From Linum tenue (lineage: Eukaryota; Streptophyta; Magnoliopsida; Malpighiales; Linaceae), in the NCBI GenBank assembly GCA_946122785.1, contig CAMGYJ010000010.1, positions 10,825,467-10,889,466 on the forward strand: a DNA stretch of 64,000 bases, read 5' to 3'. The position numbers and the translations under genes are program-made. Numbering within the stretch: the stretch's first letter is position 1; the number at the start of each line of letters is the position of its first letter. This document shows positions 11,661-22,815 of the stretch, piece after piece. The notes beneath the pieces were generated by a model. It saw only the letters and a program-made list of their open reading frames with translations. It did no database searches and was not told the DNA's origin.

Positions 11661-12648
11661 TTTAGGAATTTGGCTAAGAACTACTGTATTTGGGAATTTT
11701 TTTTGGGTCGTTTGGATGGATCTTTTCACAATGAGGAAATTGGACACAAAAGGCTCATTTTATAAAATGAGGTAACTGGTTGAGGAAATTTGTGATAAAT
11801 GTGTCGTTTGGAATGAATTGTGGAATGCGGAAATGTGGTTGAGTCATTTCGGTGAATTACCAATCTACCCTCTAGTGGCAGACCAACGAAACACCTTCCT
11901 CACCCTTTGGCCTCTATCAACCACCACCAATTTTTTCCTTCCTTGTAAAAACCATATGCGACTATGATTAGAGCAACGCACGCCTTCAGGAAAAAGTTAT
12001 CCTTTATCTTTCGCCGCCTTGATTCCAAGCACGATCCGTGATCCTTGCTTCCTCATATGCAAGCTCTGGCTCTCCGTAAGGCGCCTAAGTCGAACTCTGG
12101 AAGTTTGGGAGAAATATCTTCAATGGGGTTGGAAAGAGGTCGATTTGGGAAGGAATCTACTTAGGGATTTGAGTTGGGAGAGGGGTAAATTTGGGTGAGT
12201 GCAACAGGACTAGATAGTGGACCAGTCACCGAGCCAAACTGGAAAGGGGACCAGTTTCCAAGAAGGGATCAAGAAACAACCAGTAGATCATGGAATGTTA
12301 GGAACAGTCATAACCCAAATGGGGACAAACCAAAAGAAACGAAAAACATAAACAATCCAGTTCATACTCCTCACACAAATGGAAGAAAATACAAAACAAA
12401 CACAAAGGAGCCAGCGAGTACAACCTACTCGCGGACGTCGAAGCCGATATCGTTCGTGAAGTCATCGTTTTCCTCTCGTGGAGGTAGTGGACCAAAAGAC
12501 AACGATCTAGTAGGTGGTGAATCAACCCAAGGGGTCCACCACTCTAGAAGCGCAACCGGATCCTACTAATCTAGAAACTGCTGAGCCTCGACCAGCTGGC
12601 GACTTCGTTCACGCTCACGCTCGAGATGGGAACTGAGCACACGATGTA
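11661..12648. other. No confident gene; possible transposon debris
   Basis: Contains repeats of a TGTCGTTTGG/GGTCGTTTGGATGG type motif (11670-11830), common in plant DNA-transposon ends. A 124-codon ORF at 12195-12569 is rich in S, T, N and K, and I do not recognise it. Confidence 0.35.
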
Positions 12649-12833
12649 GTCAAAATCGCCCATTAGAGCTTAAAAACTTACGGTATTACACTTCTAGGTC
12701 ACCAAAATGCTTCTACGCATAATCTCTGTTTTTATAACTAATGTAGTTAAAAACTACGATTTAAAACTTAAAAGCTTACCACTTTACGTTTCTAGATTAC
12801 CAAAACGCTTTTACGTAGAAACGCGCTTTTGAC
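12649..12833 (+). repeat. Dimeric GTCAAAATCG repeat, copy 1
   Basis: 185 bp made of two related units of about 90 bp. Each carries GTCAAAATCG-like, AAAACTTA, TTCTAG-TCACC, AAACGCTT-TACGTAGAA and CGCGCTTTT blocks in the same order. The outer ends (GTCAAAATCGC and GCGCTTTTGAC) are nearly inverted copies of each other. The same dimer occurs at 24656 and 38551. Confidence 0.75.
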
Positions 12834-13660
12834 GGAGGCAATCCAGACAGGAGTCAAACTGATCAATACGACTAGTATATCACGCCTTCTGAGCCCAATA
12901 CTGCTACTGGAACTAGAGTGTCTGAGTCTGGAGGTGCTAGTTCTGGAGGGCCAGTTGCTGAAAGTGGTCGGTGAAGAACTCCATTGGCGAAAAATATGGA
13001 CTGGAGGAGGACTCGCCATGCTCGAAACTCCGTTGGGGAAGAAGATCCCCAACTGGGGAAAGCTCGGGCTCCACCTCATCAGCTGCCATGGCCCCATCAT
13101 CATCATCATCCGCCTCATCATCCTCATCATAATTCTCATCATCGTCTCCCTCATCGGAATCATGGAGGAGGGATAGACTGTTAACCCACTCCCGGACATC
13201 AACTACGTCCAAGAGGAGGGCGTTAAAGAGTATGGTCCTACTAACGGGGTGGGAGCCATGCTAGGCGATGATGTCGGTCAAGGCTCGAAGGTCCACGTAA
13301 AAGTAGTGCGCCAAACGTGTGATCAATGAAAAACAGAACAGGTAGTGAGGCTTCTCGTGGCACTTGTGCAGATTCCTCGCCACAAGAGAACCCAGGTGCT
13401 GCAGATGGGAGAGATCCCTCATGGTTTACATGCAGTAGAGCACACGCTTGGTGAGCTTGTGCGAACTGGTGGCGCTGGGGACCACCAAGCGAGTGAGTAT
13501 GAGGTTGATGATGTGCCACTCAAGTCTTAGGGTGGTGACGTTCATCTGCCCCAGGTTGAGGTTCCTCAGCGTACTTTGCATCGTACATTGCAATGTGGTT
13601 CAGGTTCCGCAGGTAGCTGTAAGTGCGAGACGTGATCCTGCAAGATAGATTAGCCAAAGG
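12834..13660 (-). pseudogene. Retrotransposon gag-like ORF remnant
   Basis: On the reverse strand a conceptual frame with several shifts gives a long helical stretch (for example LEWHIINLILTRLVVPSA, then LFCFSLITRLAHYFYVDLRAL). It is followed by an acidic D/E-rich tail encoded by ATC/CAT repeats at 13100-13150. This resembles the gag-like ORF of some plant gypsy elements (putative plant transposon protein class), but I cannot be sure. It lies downstream, on the same strand, of the Athila-like integrase and LTR at 13985-15700. Confidence 0.4.
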
Positions 13661-13984
13661 TGGAACCAAGGAAAAACCACGTTAGAACCACATTCAAGGA
13701 ATAACCAGTTTCCCTACATTTAATAATCACCTAGGCATGCATTCGGATTCATAATAGTTGCTTTGTTTTATAAAACACATGAATACCGGCTAAGTAGACT
13801 AAATCAGTTTGCACATCATGGCACAAACAGGGCGAACCAAGCAATAACACACCACTGCCCTCTATCAGGCAAAAAGCAGAAACATCCCTCGCCTTAAACT
13901 AGTTCAAACATGACAAAAAAATTAAAGTTCACGATCCTAACATCTACAATCCGATTTTCCAAAAATAACGAGTAAGTAGAGAAA
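13661..13984. other. No feature recognised
   Basis: AT-rich with no coding potential. It lies between the gag-like remnant and the truncated reverse-strand LTR and may be leader or LTR sequence too diverged to align. Confidence 0.4.
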
Positions 13985-14731
13985 GGAGGGAAGAAGATAT
14001 ATAGAAGAAATTGAAGAAGTCTTGAGGTTGAGGAAGATGTCTCCTCTCTTCTAGTTCCTTCTCCTCTTCTCCTTCCTTCAGCTTCTCTCTCTTCTCTCTC
14101 TCTAAAACTAGAAATTCTATCTTCAAATCAGCTATCTAAATGAGGGGAAAGGGGTCATCTATTTATAGGCATCAGAGGATGGAGAAGTTCACGGCCAGAC
14201 AGGGTCAAGATCGCGGGTGGGATCTTCAATGACGAGGACGTCATCTTGCGACATTGCCGTTTCGAGCTTTGGGGACGAGGAGATCGCGGGCTGACTTCGC
14301 GGTAGCGATCCACGAGTCGCCGGCACAATCTTCCTTGTTTTCAATTTACACTACGGTCGTGATCCAACCAAGGAAACTCTTTGTTTCTCCATGGCTCCTT
14401 CTTCACGAAGTTCGCGCCCTTAGCCCTCCAATTCTCGGCCGCAATCTTGGGCTTCCAGGCCGCGATCTTCAGCTTGACTTTGCAGTCCATGAGCTCGGCT
14501 GTGATCTTCACTTCTAGGCCACAATCTTCAGTTTTCTGTCCCCTTGCTACACTTGTGACTTTATTTTGTACCTAATTCGCATGTATCGTCTAAAACACCG
14601 TAAAATCACATCGAATTCAAGTAGGAACGAAATAGGGATGCAATTGACGAAGTTAAGGCAATTATGCACATGAATTGGCACGAAACAAACATTAATATGA
14701 ATGGTAAATAACACAAATTTAGGTGTTATCA
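13985..14731 (-). repeat. Athila-like LTR, truncated, reverse strand
   Basis: Read on the minus strand it starts TGATAACACCTAAATTTGTG at 14731. It shares the ATTCATGTGCATAAT, GAATTCGATGTGATTTTA and CGATACATGCGAATTAGG blocks with the LTR at 36604, then a TATA box (reverse of CTATTTATA at about 14158) and the GAGAGAGAAG..TGAAGGAAGGAGAAG leader. Similarity ends at about 13985, so the last 600 bp or so is lost or diverged. Confidence 0.7.
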
Positions 14732-14739
14732 CAGTTACA

Positions 14740-15700
14740 GCTTGAGGCGATGCCCATTCACCTTGAAGGGCTCGGTCTGCGAATTGGCAATCTCAATGGT
14801 GCCGTAGGTAAACACCTAGGTGACTATGAACGTTCATAACCATCTGGAGTGCAGCTTTCCTGGAAAGAGTTTCAGGCGAGAAATATAAAGAAGAACTCGA
14901 TCGCCAACCTGAAACTCTTTGGAACCTTTCAGATGAGTATCGTGGAGACTCTTGGTACACTCCTTATACGCAGGGGGTGATAATGCCACTCTTCCAATTA
15001 CACCAGTTGCATTTTCCTTTCGGCTCCTGCAAGACTCAGATCAAGGTTTAGCAGTTTAAGGGCCCAGAAGGCCTTGTGCTCTAGCTCGATGAGTAAATGA
15101 CAAGCCTTGCCATAGACAAGCAAATATGGTGTAGTACCAATTAGCGTCTTGTAGGCTGTCCTATACGTCCGAAGAGTATCATCGATCTTGGTAGACCAAT
15201 CATTGCAAGGTTGATCCACCATCTTTTGTGTAATCCTCTTCAATTCCTGGTCGTCACCTTGGCTTGACCATTCGTTTGATGGTGGTAAGCCATGGATACC
15301 CTATGCTTAATATTGTAGTGAGAGAGGAGTTTAGTGAACTGGCCCTGGAAATGGGTTCCTCTATTGCTAATGATGGCTCGAGGTGTCCCGAAGTGGGAAA
15401 AGAGCTGCTTCAGAACAAGTGCACACGTCTTGCATCATTGGTGGGCATGGCATATGCTTTTGCCCACCTCGAGACGTAGTCTACAACAACCAGTATATAA
15501 AGATTATCGAAGGAAGGAGGAAAGAGATCCATGAAGTCGATGCCCCTGACATTAATTATCTCACAAGTCCCAAACAACTTCAGGGGAATCTCATCACAGG
15601 CAGAGATGTGACGTTACCTTTGGCCAATAGAAAGTATCCGCGCCCGCGAAGAACATGGGCTAGTAGAAGTCCGACTTCAACACCTTTTGGGCCATGTGGT
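14740..15700 (-). pseudogene. Athila-type integrase, C-terminal half
   Basis: The reverse-strand translation, with frameshifts, contains integrase core motifs in order. These are GIDFMDLF..LYILVVVDYVSRW (first catalytic D in the V-D-Y block), FGTPRAIISNRGTHF (normally S-D-R-G; here N replaces the second catalytic D), AYHHQTNGQA, then WSTKIDDTLRTYRTAYKTLI and YGKACHL-ELEHKAFWALK. The end reads FKVNGHRLK, the usual tail before the 3' LTR. The N-for-D change plus at least two frameshifts make it dead. The coding end lies only about 10 bp from the LTR, so there is no env-like region. Confidence 0.8.
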
Positions 15701-17575
15701 TTCCTCCATGATGACCGTCAGTGGTCCCTCTCAAATTATTGTTATTGACCTAATATAGAGAATATCAAATTAGTTAATTAGAGCACTTACCTCATTCTTG
15801 ATAATGGATCGATGGATTGATCATGAAATTGAACTATAATGTTGTATTGGATCATTATCCATAAGTCGGAATCTATTTTGCATGCCCTAGATATTGTTAT
15901 GTTTTATCGGACGTGGAAACTCTCCCTCCGGATAGTCTGTTCCAGGTGAGTTTGGATAACTCGAGAGGGAGTCCAAACATGAATTGGATTCTCCGCTATA
16001 TAAATCATGATTTGGAAATCTTGGATTATCATTCGTCGGTCTATTTTGTAGCTGGAGCCTGGAGGGAACGACACCCGAGTGACTTTCTCTCTATAGTTTT
16101 TACCCAATTTCTTTGCTTTGCTTTGCAGTTGATTAATTAATCCAAACTTTGATTTACTAGATAACAAGTTAATCCGCAAAATAATAGTACATTTGTCGCC
16201 CTGATTGATAATTAAACTTTACTTCTGTTATACTACACCCAATCATTAGTTGCACTTGATCATGGTTAGAATAATAGATTTAATTAGTAGGAATATTGAG
16301 TTATGTTTCTAGGGTGAAAAAGACTTGATGTTTCGAATGCTTTGAGCACATGAGAATTGCTAATGCAATTATGACATCATGGAGGGAAGGCAGAACTAGC
16401 AAACTCTAGAAAAGCAAGAATATGTTCTCTTATATTTGTACCTAATTTTTATTTGCTAGGAGTTTCATGCTACAAGAAATGGTTTTTTAATTTATGTCAA
16501 TTACATTGATTAATGAATGGTATTTGAACCAACTGTTGTGACAATTGGCTTTTGCAATGGAATTTTAGTTACTTTTGGCATTATAATGTTGATGAGAGAT
16601 TTTATTGTCTTTACTGTACGTGTTGGCTGCAAAATACAGTAGCAATGAAACTAATGAGAAAAATACTTTGACTAATGGTCAATATTTACTTATTTAGTCA
16701 TGGGAGGACAAGTTATAACAAGTAATAAATATTGTGACTAGTGGTTGACGGCTAGTCCCTAAAATCAAGTTTTTCACTGTAACTGTTCTATTAAAGGAGC
16801 ACATCTCATCTCTAAATGTGTTTTTTCCCCTAAGGTTTGTGCTAAAAAATATGAGATTAGTTATGAGTGTCCCATAATTAATAGGTACAAACAACCATGA
16901 GAAACTATACCATGGTTAGTTATAACTAACTAGTCACATATTTCTCGTGAGTTGTGACCTCTACAAATAGACACAAATGTAAATATTATGGTAATTTTCT
17001 CATGACTAAAACTATTTAAGACGAAAAACACACTTTCAAGCACAATATTTTTAATGATTAAAGCACCCTTTTCCCTGTAGCGTTCACAACAGATGCCAAA
17101 TGGCGGCTTCACTTACTGTTCTTCCTGTCATTATATGCCGGTTTCAATTACAATTATTGGAGTTGTGTCAAAGGTTTCATATTAAAAAATTTGGTACCAA
17201 CAGAGCATCGATTTTTAGAAAAATCTTGTATCGCTCTAGTTTACTTCATCCTTACCACCATGATATAATCTTATATACTATCAAACTTTACCACCTTAGT
17301 ATACAAAGGCAATATATGCATCAATTTTTCGTTTTAAAGTGGGTGTCAATTTTACAAGTATGATTAATCTGATTCTTTGTGAAATAAAATTTTCAGTTCT
17401 GAATTGAAAGAAAAGAGATGTGGTTCATTAAATCTACTAGAGAAAAAAATAATATGTATTATTGGTTACTCATCGTATCCGTACCCATCATTTGACACAA
17501 CTCAATTGCTTAGAATAGAAGTTCGAGTCAGTGAGCAAGAATTGGTCCGGTTCATCACTCTATATGTACGTATAA
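15701..17575. other. No gene recognised
   Basis: Only short ORFs. 15745-16140 shows rather less AT-rich sequence with no domain match I can name. 16200-17570 is AT-rich and featureless to me. Confidence 0.4.
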
Positions 17576-18780
17576 TGGGTAAAATACATCGGGTACCACT
17601 TAAGTTTGAGAATTGGGCAGAAATATCACTTAAGTTTGAATAGGGCGTCGGGTACCATTAAAGTCGCAAAAATGTGCATCTGTTTAGTTTTCCATCCAAC
17701 CCAAACTTTTAATTACTTTTTGGTACCCAAAACTTTTTAAAACATAAAAAACTATATTTCAACAAGTTTTTATCTAATATAAATATTAGAAAACCTTCTA
17801 AATGTAGTATTACTAGAATGGCTAATAAAAAAATTTAAATAAATAGATAAATTAGTAAAAATAATTAACGAATATCAAGAAGAAGAATAAATATCTAAAA
17901 GATAATAATAAGTATTTAAAATCAATATTAGAAGATCTAATTAATCTTCTAATAATTAGAAGCACCAGTAAAAATAATTAAAATAGAACCTAATCGATCA
18001 TCAATACAACAAGACCAAAGAAGGATAAATGGACACAATCGAGATATGATATGGAACATATTCCAGTAATTGAAAAAATGATTCCAGTAATTGAAAAAAA
18101 AATTAGAATGAAAAGAGACAGAAAGTAACCAATATGGAACATCTATAATATAATATTAGAGAATTAAAAGGAAATTTAACATGAAAAATTAGAATACATC
18201 AACATGAGATGTAGGAGAACTAAATATAATATTCTCAAATTATTTATATCGAGATAGACTTTTTAGTATATATTTACTTAAGAGAATTATTTAATTATTA
18301 GAACATACAAAGATAATTGATTCTAAACTTCTTATTTAAAAATTGGTTTGGTATAAGAGTCTTCAAAAATGATTCCAACTAAACAAAATTCATAGGATAT
18401 ATTTGCTTAAACGAATAATTCAATTATTAGAAAACATATTGAAAATACTTATAATAATAATTTATTCTAAATTTTCTATTCAAAAGTAAGTTTAATATCA
18501 AGTTTTCAAAAGAGGATTCCCACTAAACAATAAAAAATGATGTTTTTCATAAGTCCATAATTTTTTTAAAATAAGCAAAGTAAAAGGACCAATTATGAAA
18601 TTTAGAAAACAAAATATTCTAAGAATATTCTGTCACTTTAACGGAATGCACTTGACAGTAAACTTAAGTGATACCGGGTGCACATATAATAGAGTTCAGT
18701 AATACACGATGCCCTATTTTTAATTAAGTGATTAGCTCCACCAATTCTCATACTTTAATAGTACCCGAGATATTTTACTC
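17576..18780. mobile_element. Non-autonomous TIR element (MULE-like), 1.2 kb
   Basis: The ends are inverted copies over roughly 90 bp: left GGTAAAATACATCGGGTACC..CTTAAGTTTGAGAATTGG, and the right end read in reverse has GAGTAAAATATCTCGGGTAC and TATGAGAATTGG. Further inside, CACTTAAGTTT and GGGCGTCG/GGGCATCG recur in inverted order. Candidate 9-bp target duplications are TACGTATAA (17567-17575) and TGCGTATAG (18781-18789), 7 of 9 matching, which suits a Mutator-type element. The interior is very AT-rich with no ORF. Confidence 0.65.
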
Positions 18781-19823
18781 TGCGTATAGTCTTATACTAA
18801 ATTACTAATACTAGTCATTCAGAGAGCGCATGAATTGGGTGGGGCAAGATTTAACAGTACCGACCACAAAAGATTGAAACAATACCAACCACAAAAGGTT
18901 TAGGGTTAGAATTAGAACTAGAGTGGGCCCCGGCCTGTTGGCCGGAGGAAGGTGTGGTATGAAATTTGATAATATAATGGGGTGTATAGCTTATTGTTGT
19001 ATAGTTTGTTTTGGGAAATTCGTGATAAAAATAGTGAATTTTAGCAGGAAAGAGACATGAATGATGCAATGAATCAAAAATCGGCCTTATGAACCAAAAT
19101 CAAGTACATGTTACCTTGTAAAACAATATTGTTTCTGGTAATATGATGAGGTGGAGTAAGTTTTATAGAAACCGAATTCCAGAAAATCGAATAAAAAATC
19201 GCCTATCCCTTCGGTTTTCGGGAAATGAGCATCTCACAATCGTTGTTAGCTTTTACTCGGTCGTTGGTCGATTAATTTGCTTTATAAAACTTTCATCTTG
19301 TCGTCATTGTGCTTTCTGGTTTTTGTTAGGCCATGATAAAATCTAACGAAATCAAGAACGAATAACACAATTTGGGATAGGAACCGCCGTTGTCGTATCC
19401 AAGAAAATGGTGGTAAACACAGACTCACCTGCCAAACTGGTTTGGATTGAGATTTTTATCGGGTATCAGGGAACCATGTGATTATAAATTAGACTTGATC
19501 TAAACGGGCCAAAACTTGAAATTCAGCATGTTTGACCGACCCATGCCAAATTCTAATTATTCTTTACTTTTAAACTTTCTATTTGAAAATAAAAAATAGT
19601 GAAAGAAAAGAGATGACTGCAATTCGCCATTTGCACATCACTTATTCGAGAATAAAACCATAAAAATTCAAAAGGAACTGAAAATGTTTATGATCGTTTT
19701 AATGTTTAAAATAACCAAATAGATCGTTCTGTTTAGTTTTTTACTAACAAATACCAAACAATTCCCTATAAAATACACTATAATTTGATCATTATGATAT
19801 CAAATAATTATATAATATATATA
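18781..19823. other. No gene recognised
   Basis: AT-rich, with short ORFs only and no repeat structure noticed. Confidence 0.4.
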
Positions 19824-19831
19824 TTTGAAAT

Positions 19832-20308
19832 TAGGGATGGCAATTTCGACCTGACCCGATTTACCCGACCTGTTTGACCTGTCTTGGAGCAGGTCAAACC
19901 CGCCCCGTAGGCGGGGCGGGGCGGGCATGGGTACCTCTCATCGACCCGACCTGCCCTGACCCGCCCCATTCTCGACACGTTCTTGCCTATATTACATATA
20001 ATCTTAGTCAAATTACTTAGGATTTTCCTCTTATTACATGATATTTTAGCTATAATAAAGTTGTAAATAAGTGAAAACCTCAATTTCTTCAATAATATAA
20101 GTACATTTTATCTTATTATGGTTTCTTTCTTGGTCTTTTAATGAAAATAACGAATGTTTCTAAGGTTTTTCGCATAATTACATACCCAACGGGTCGACCT
20201 GCCCCTACCCGCGCCCCGTGATAAATGACCCGACCTGGACCTGACCTGCCATGGGGCGGGTATGGGTATCGAGATACCCGCCCCGGACCTGCCCCATTGC
20301 CATTCTTA
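19832..20308. mobile_element. hAT-type MITE with 8-bp TSD
   Basis: 477 bp starting TAGGGATGGCAAT and ending ATTGCCATTCTTA (inverted, two mismatches). It is flanked by perfect 8-bp duplications TTTGAAAT (19824-19831 and 20309-20316). Inside each end is a GC-rich block of CCCGACCTG / GGGGCGGG repeats in inverted order, with an AT-rich centre. No coding capacity. Confidence 0.85.
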
Positions 20309-20316
20309 TTTGAAAT

Positions 20317-21086
20317 GATAAAAATTGGACTAATTGGGTTGGTCGAGGTTAACCATTGAATAACTTTAAAATACATTATATTTTAGCCACTAAGATATAA
20401 AATAATAGCATAATATATATTATGCCTGAGAAAGTAGCTTGTTTTAGAATGACAAACCAATGATGTTCATTTGTTTTACTTGATGGCCAAATCCCGTGTA
20501 GTTCAGACACATTCAACTCTTTTATTTTATGGTTAACGGTTAGCCCATTAGATACCATGCATTAGTTTATTGTTAAATTTTTTATTTTTAGCAATAAAAA
20601 TGAGTATTATTTTTGCCTTTTCATATATATGTTATCACCAGGGAGAAATAAAAGGGCTTAAAGAAAAAAAAATTGACACTCCTGGACCCGTTTAAATCCG
20701 CATGTGTACGGTAAGTTGGCCCGTTCCACAGAGGAAAGAGAAAAAAATTGACACTCCCTATTCTACCCTTCCTACAAACACTCATGGAGCAGGGAATTTG
20801 AAATGGGGGAAGGGTTTTTTCCTCCCTGCTATTATATGTTTTTAATTTAAAAAGATACAACAAATGTATTTAGTGTGATTGGTTATGATCCTTGCTTTTC
20901 TTTAAAATGGTCATGGTTTGAATCCCAGTACGTGTCTTTTTAATGAATACAAAAAAGTAATTGTGAAGACCAAAATGTCCTTTCTACTTTCACTCTCGTT
21001 GCAGGAAATTTGAAATGAGGCTCTCGTTTTTCCCTTCGGTGTATTATATTATGTGTAGAGTTAAAAATCAGCCGCAGCTTTGGCAC
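20317..21086. other. Upstream region of the F-box gene
   Basis: No gene. Two short near-copies of AAAAAAATTGACACTCC lie at about 20666-20685 and 20734-20757. Nothing else recognised until the TATA box at 21087. Confidence 0.4.
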
Positions 21087-21097
21087 TATAAATAAAA
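21087..21097 (+). promoter_or_regulatory. Probable TATA box of F-box gene
   Basis: TATAAATAAAA 61 bp upstream of the ATG at 21158, a plausible spacing for a short 5' leader. Confidence 0.5.
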
Positions 21098-21157
21098 AGC
21101 GTAGTTCTTTATCTCGCTAGTTCGTCGCCGAGTCTACCCATCGATCTGCTGATACTG

Positions 21158-22407
21158 ATGGGAGACGATCTCCTTGAAGAAGTTCTCATTCGCAGCTTCC
21201 CGAATCCAAGATCCGCCTGCCGCAGCAAACCTGTATGCAAGCGGTGGAACTCCCTCATCTCCAACGCTCGCTTCAATCGCCGTTTCGTTTCTCATCACCG
21301 CCATGACGACAGGAACGGAGCAGAATCACCACCACCTCGAATTCTTCTCTCGAAGGACGAACCCCTGCCATCGCTCCTGAGTTGCTTTCTCCCCGTACCC
21401 GACGGGCTTCGATCCCACTTCATAATCTGGGATTCCTTCAAAGACTTGCTTCTGTGCGAATTTCAGAAGACGCGGGGCGAACTGGACAGGTTGTTCTTGA
21501 TTTGCAATCCGTTCACGAAGCAATGGGTCGCCCTTCCTTCAGCGCCCGAAGTTTCTGAACACAGGAGGCCGTACGTAACAAAGGAGGTGAAATTGGTCTG
21601 CGAAGAAGCTCGCAACAGTTTCGATCTCGGCGATGGCCAGTTGTTTGTGTACTCCGATTTTCATCGATTCCGCGTCCTCTGCGGATATGCAACGAAGGAG
21701 GAGTACTATTTCGAAAGCCGGTCAGAACTGCACGTGTTTTGTTCCGAGTCTCGAGAATGGTCGAGGATAAAGGGCGTGCATCTTCGACCTAGGGCAACGT
21801 GTTTGGATGGGAAGTTGTATTGGGTGCAGCATGGTGAAGAAATAAATTTTTGAGGTTCGATCCTTTCAACCCAACTATACAACCAACCATTATTCCTGAT
21901 ATGAATTTCGGGACGATGGTAGTTTGCTCCCTTTTATCGGCCTCGGATGGTGCTCTTTACATATCTCGACACAAGATAGACTATGGTGCGCTTGATGATT
22001 CGTGGTTCCCAATGGAAGTTGTTGAAGTTTGGAGGTGGGAAGAAAGCAACATGACATGGACCATATGCTATGAAGTGTTCCTTGAGACGCTAAAATGTAA
22101 TAGCGACATTGAAGATGAGGAGGGTTTCGAAATGGCTTCTTTGCTTGCTCAACATTCAGAACACCCGGAATTTTTTTTCTTAGAATATCGTGGGTATGCT
22201 CAAGAGACTTTCATTTTATCGTGTAACTTGAAGACGAAAGAATTAGAGTTCGTTCCTGATCAGATGCCACATATTTTTTGTGGTCGCTGGATGGTGTTAC
22301 AGCCTAGGATTGCTTGCTTTTCTACACCAATTCCTAGCTATGAGAAACTGCTAGACATGTGTGACAGAAACTGCAGTGATTTGATTTCTAGTAAAAACTC
22401 ACTTTAG
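21158..22407 (+). pseudogene. F-box protein gene with one frameshift
   Basis: The protein starts MGDDLLEEVLIRSF, continues NPRSACRSKPVCKRWNSLIS (F-box motif, residues about 3-40), then a long beta-rich region with WDSFKDLLLCEF and LICNPFTKQWVALP, typical of F-box-associated (kelch-like/FBA) domains. F-box proteins link substrates to SCF ubiquitin ligases through SKP1. The first frame ends at 21853 (...GEEINF, stop). The second frame continues from the same spot (TTGAGGTTCGATCC) to TAG at 22407. The break lies in TTTTT at 21847-21851, where one missing T explains the shift. Joined, about 415 residues result, a usual size for the family. It is either a recent pseudogene or an assembly or sequencing error. 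Single exon, with a good TATA box upstream. Confidence 0.8.
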
Positions 22408-22815
22408 GAGTTGGTTTGGAGAATATATTTTGGAGCATTCATTTATAAAATTCTATTGATTTGGAAAGAATCATATTCTGTACTCCTTTTTATTTTTTTA
22501 TTTTTGTAATATTAATTTTAGTTTCATAGATTTCGAACCTCTAGATTTTCTACCAATATCAAATAGAGATATTATATCTTGATTACTGAGATGAATTGTT
22601 CCACAATTCTCTGTTCCTTTATATTAATTCCAACAAATACCATTACAAACAAAACTGTTCTTTCTCTACGCTTTTATTTCAAAGTTTATATTGCTGATGT
22701 ATGTTTTGTTTTTATAAAAATATGTTAATGAACATTTCTGAAAAGGAGAAAAGTAATGTGTGCTTGGTATCTATTATATGCACGTTTCTTTTTGGGAGCT
22801 GGTATTCACCCAACG
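22408..22815. other. 3' flank of F-box gene
   Basis: AT-rich, presumably with the 3' UTR and polyadenylation region of the F-box gene. No other feature. Confidence 0.4.

Noticed and set aside
12195..12569. 124-codon ORF as a host gene
   Set aside because: Low-complexity composition, no domain, no intron or promoter signs, and surrounded by transposon debris.
13100..13184. Histidine- or aspartate-rich peptides
   Set aside because: They come from an ATC/CAT trinucleotide run in a dead retrotransposon ORF; not evidence of a gene by itself.
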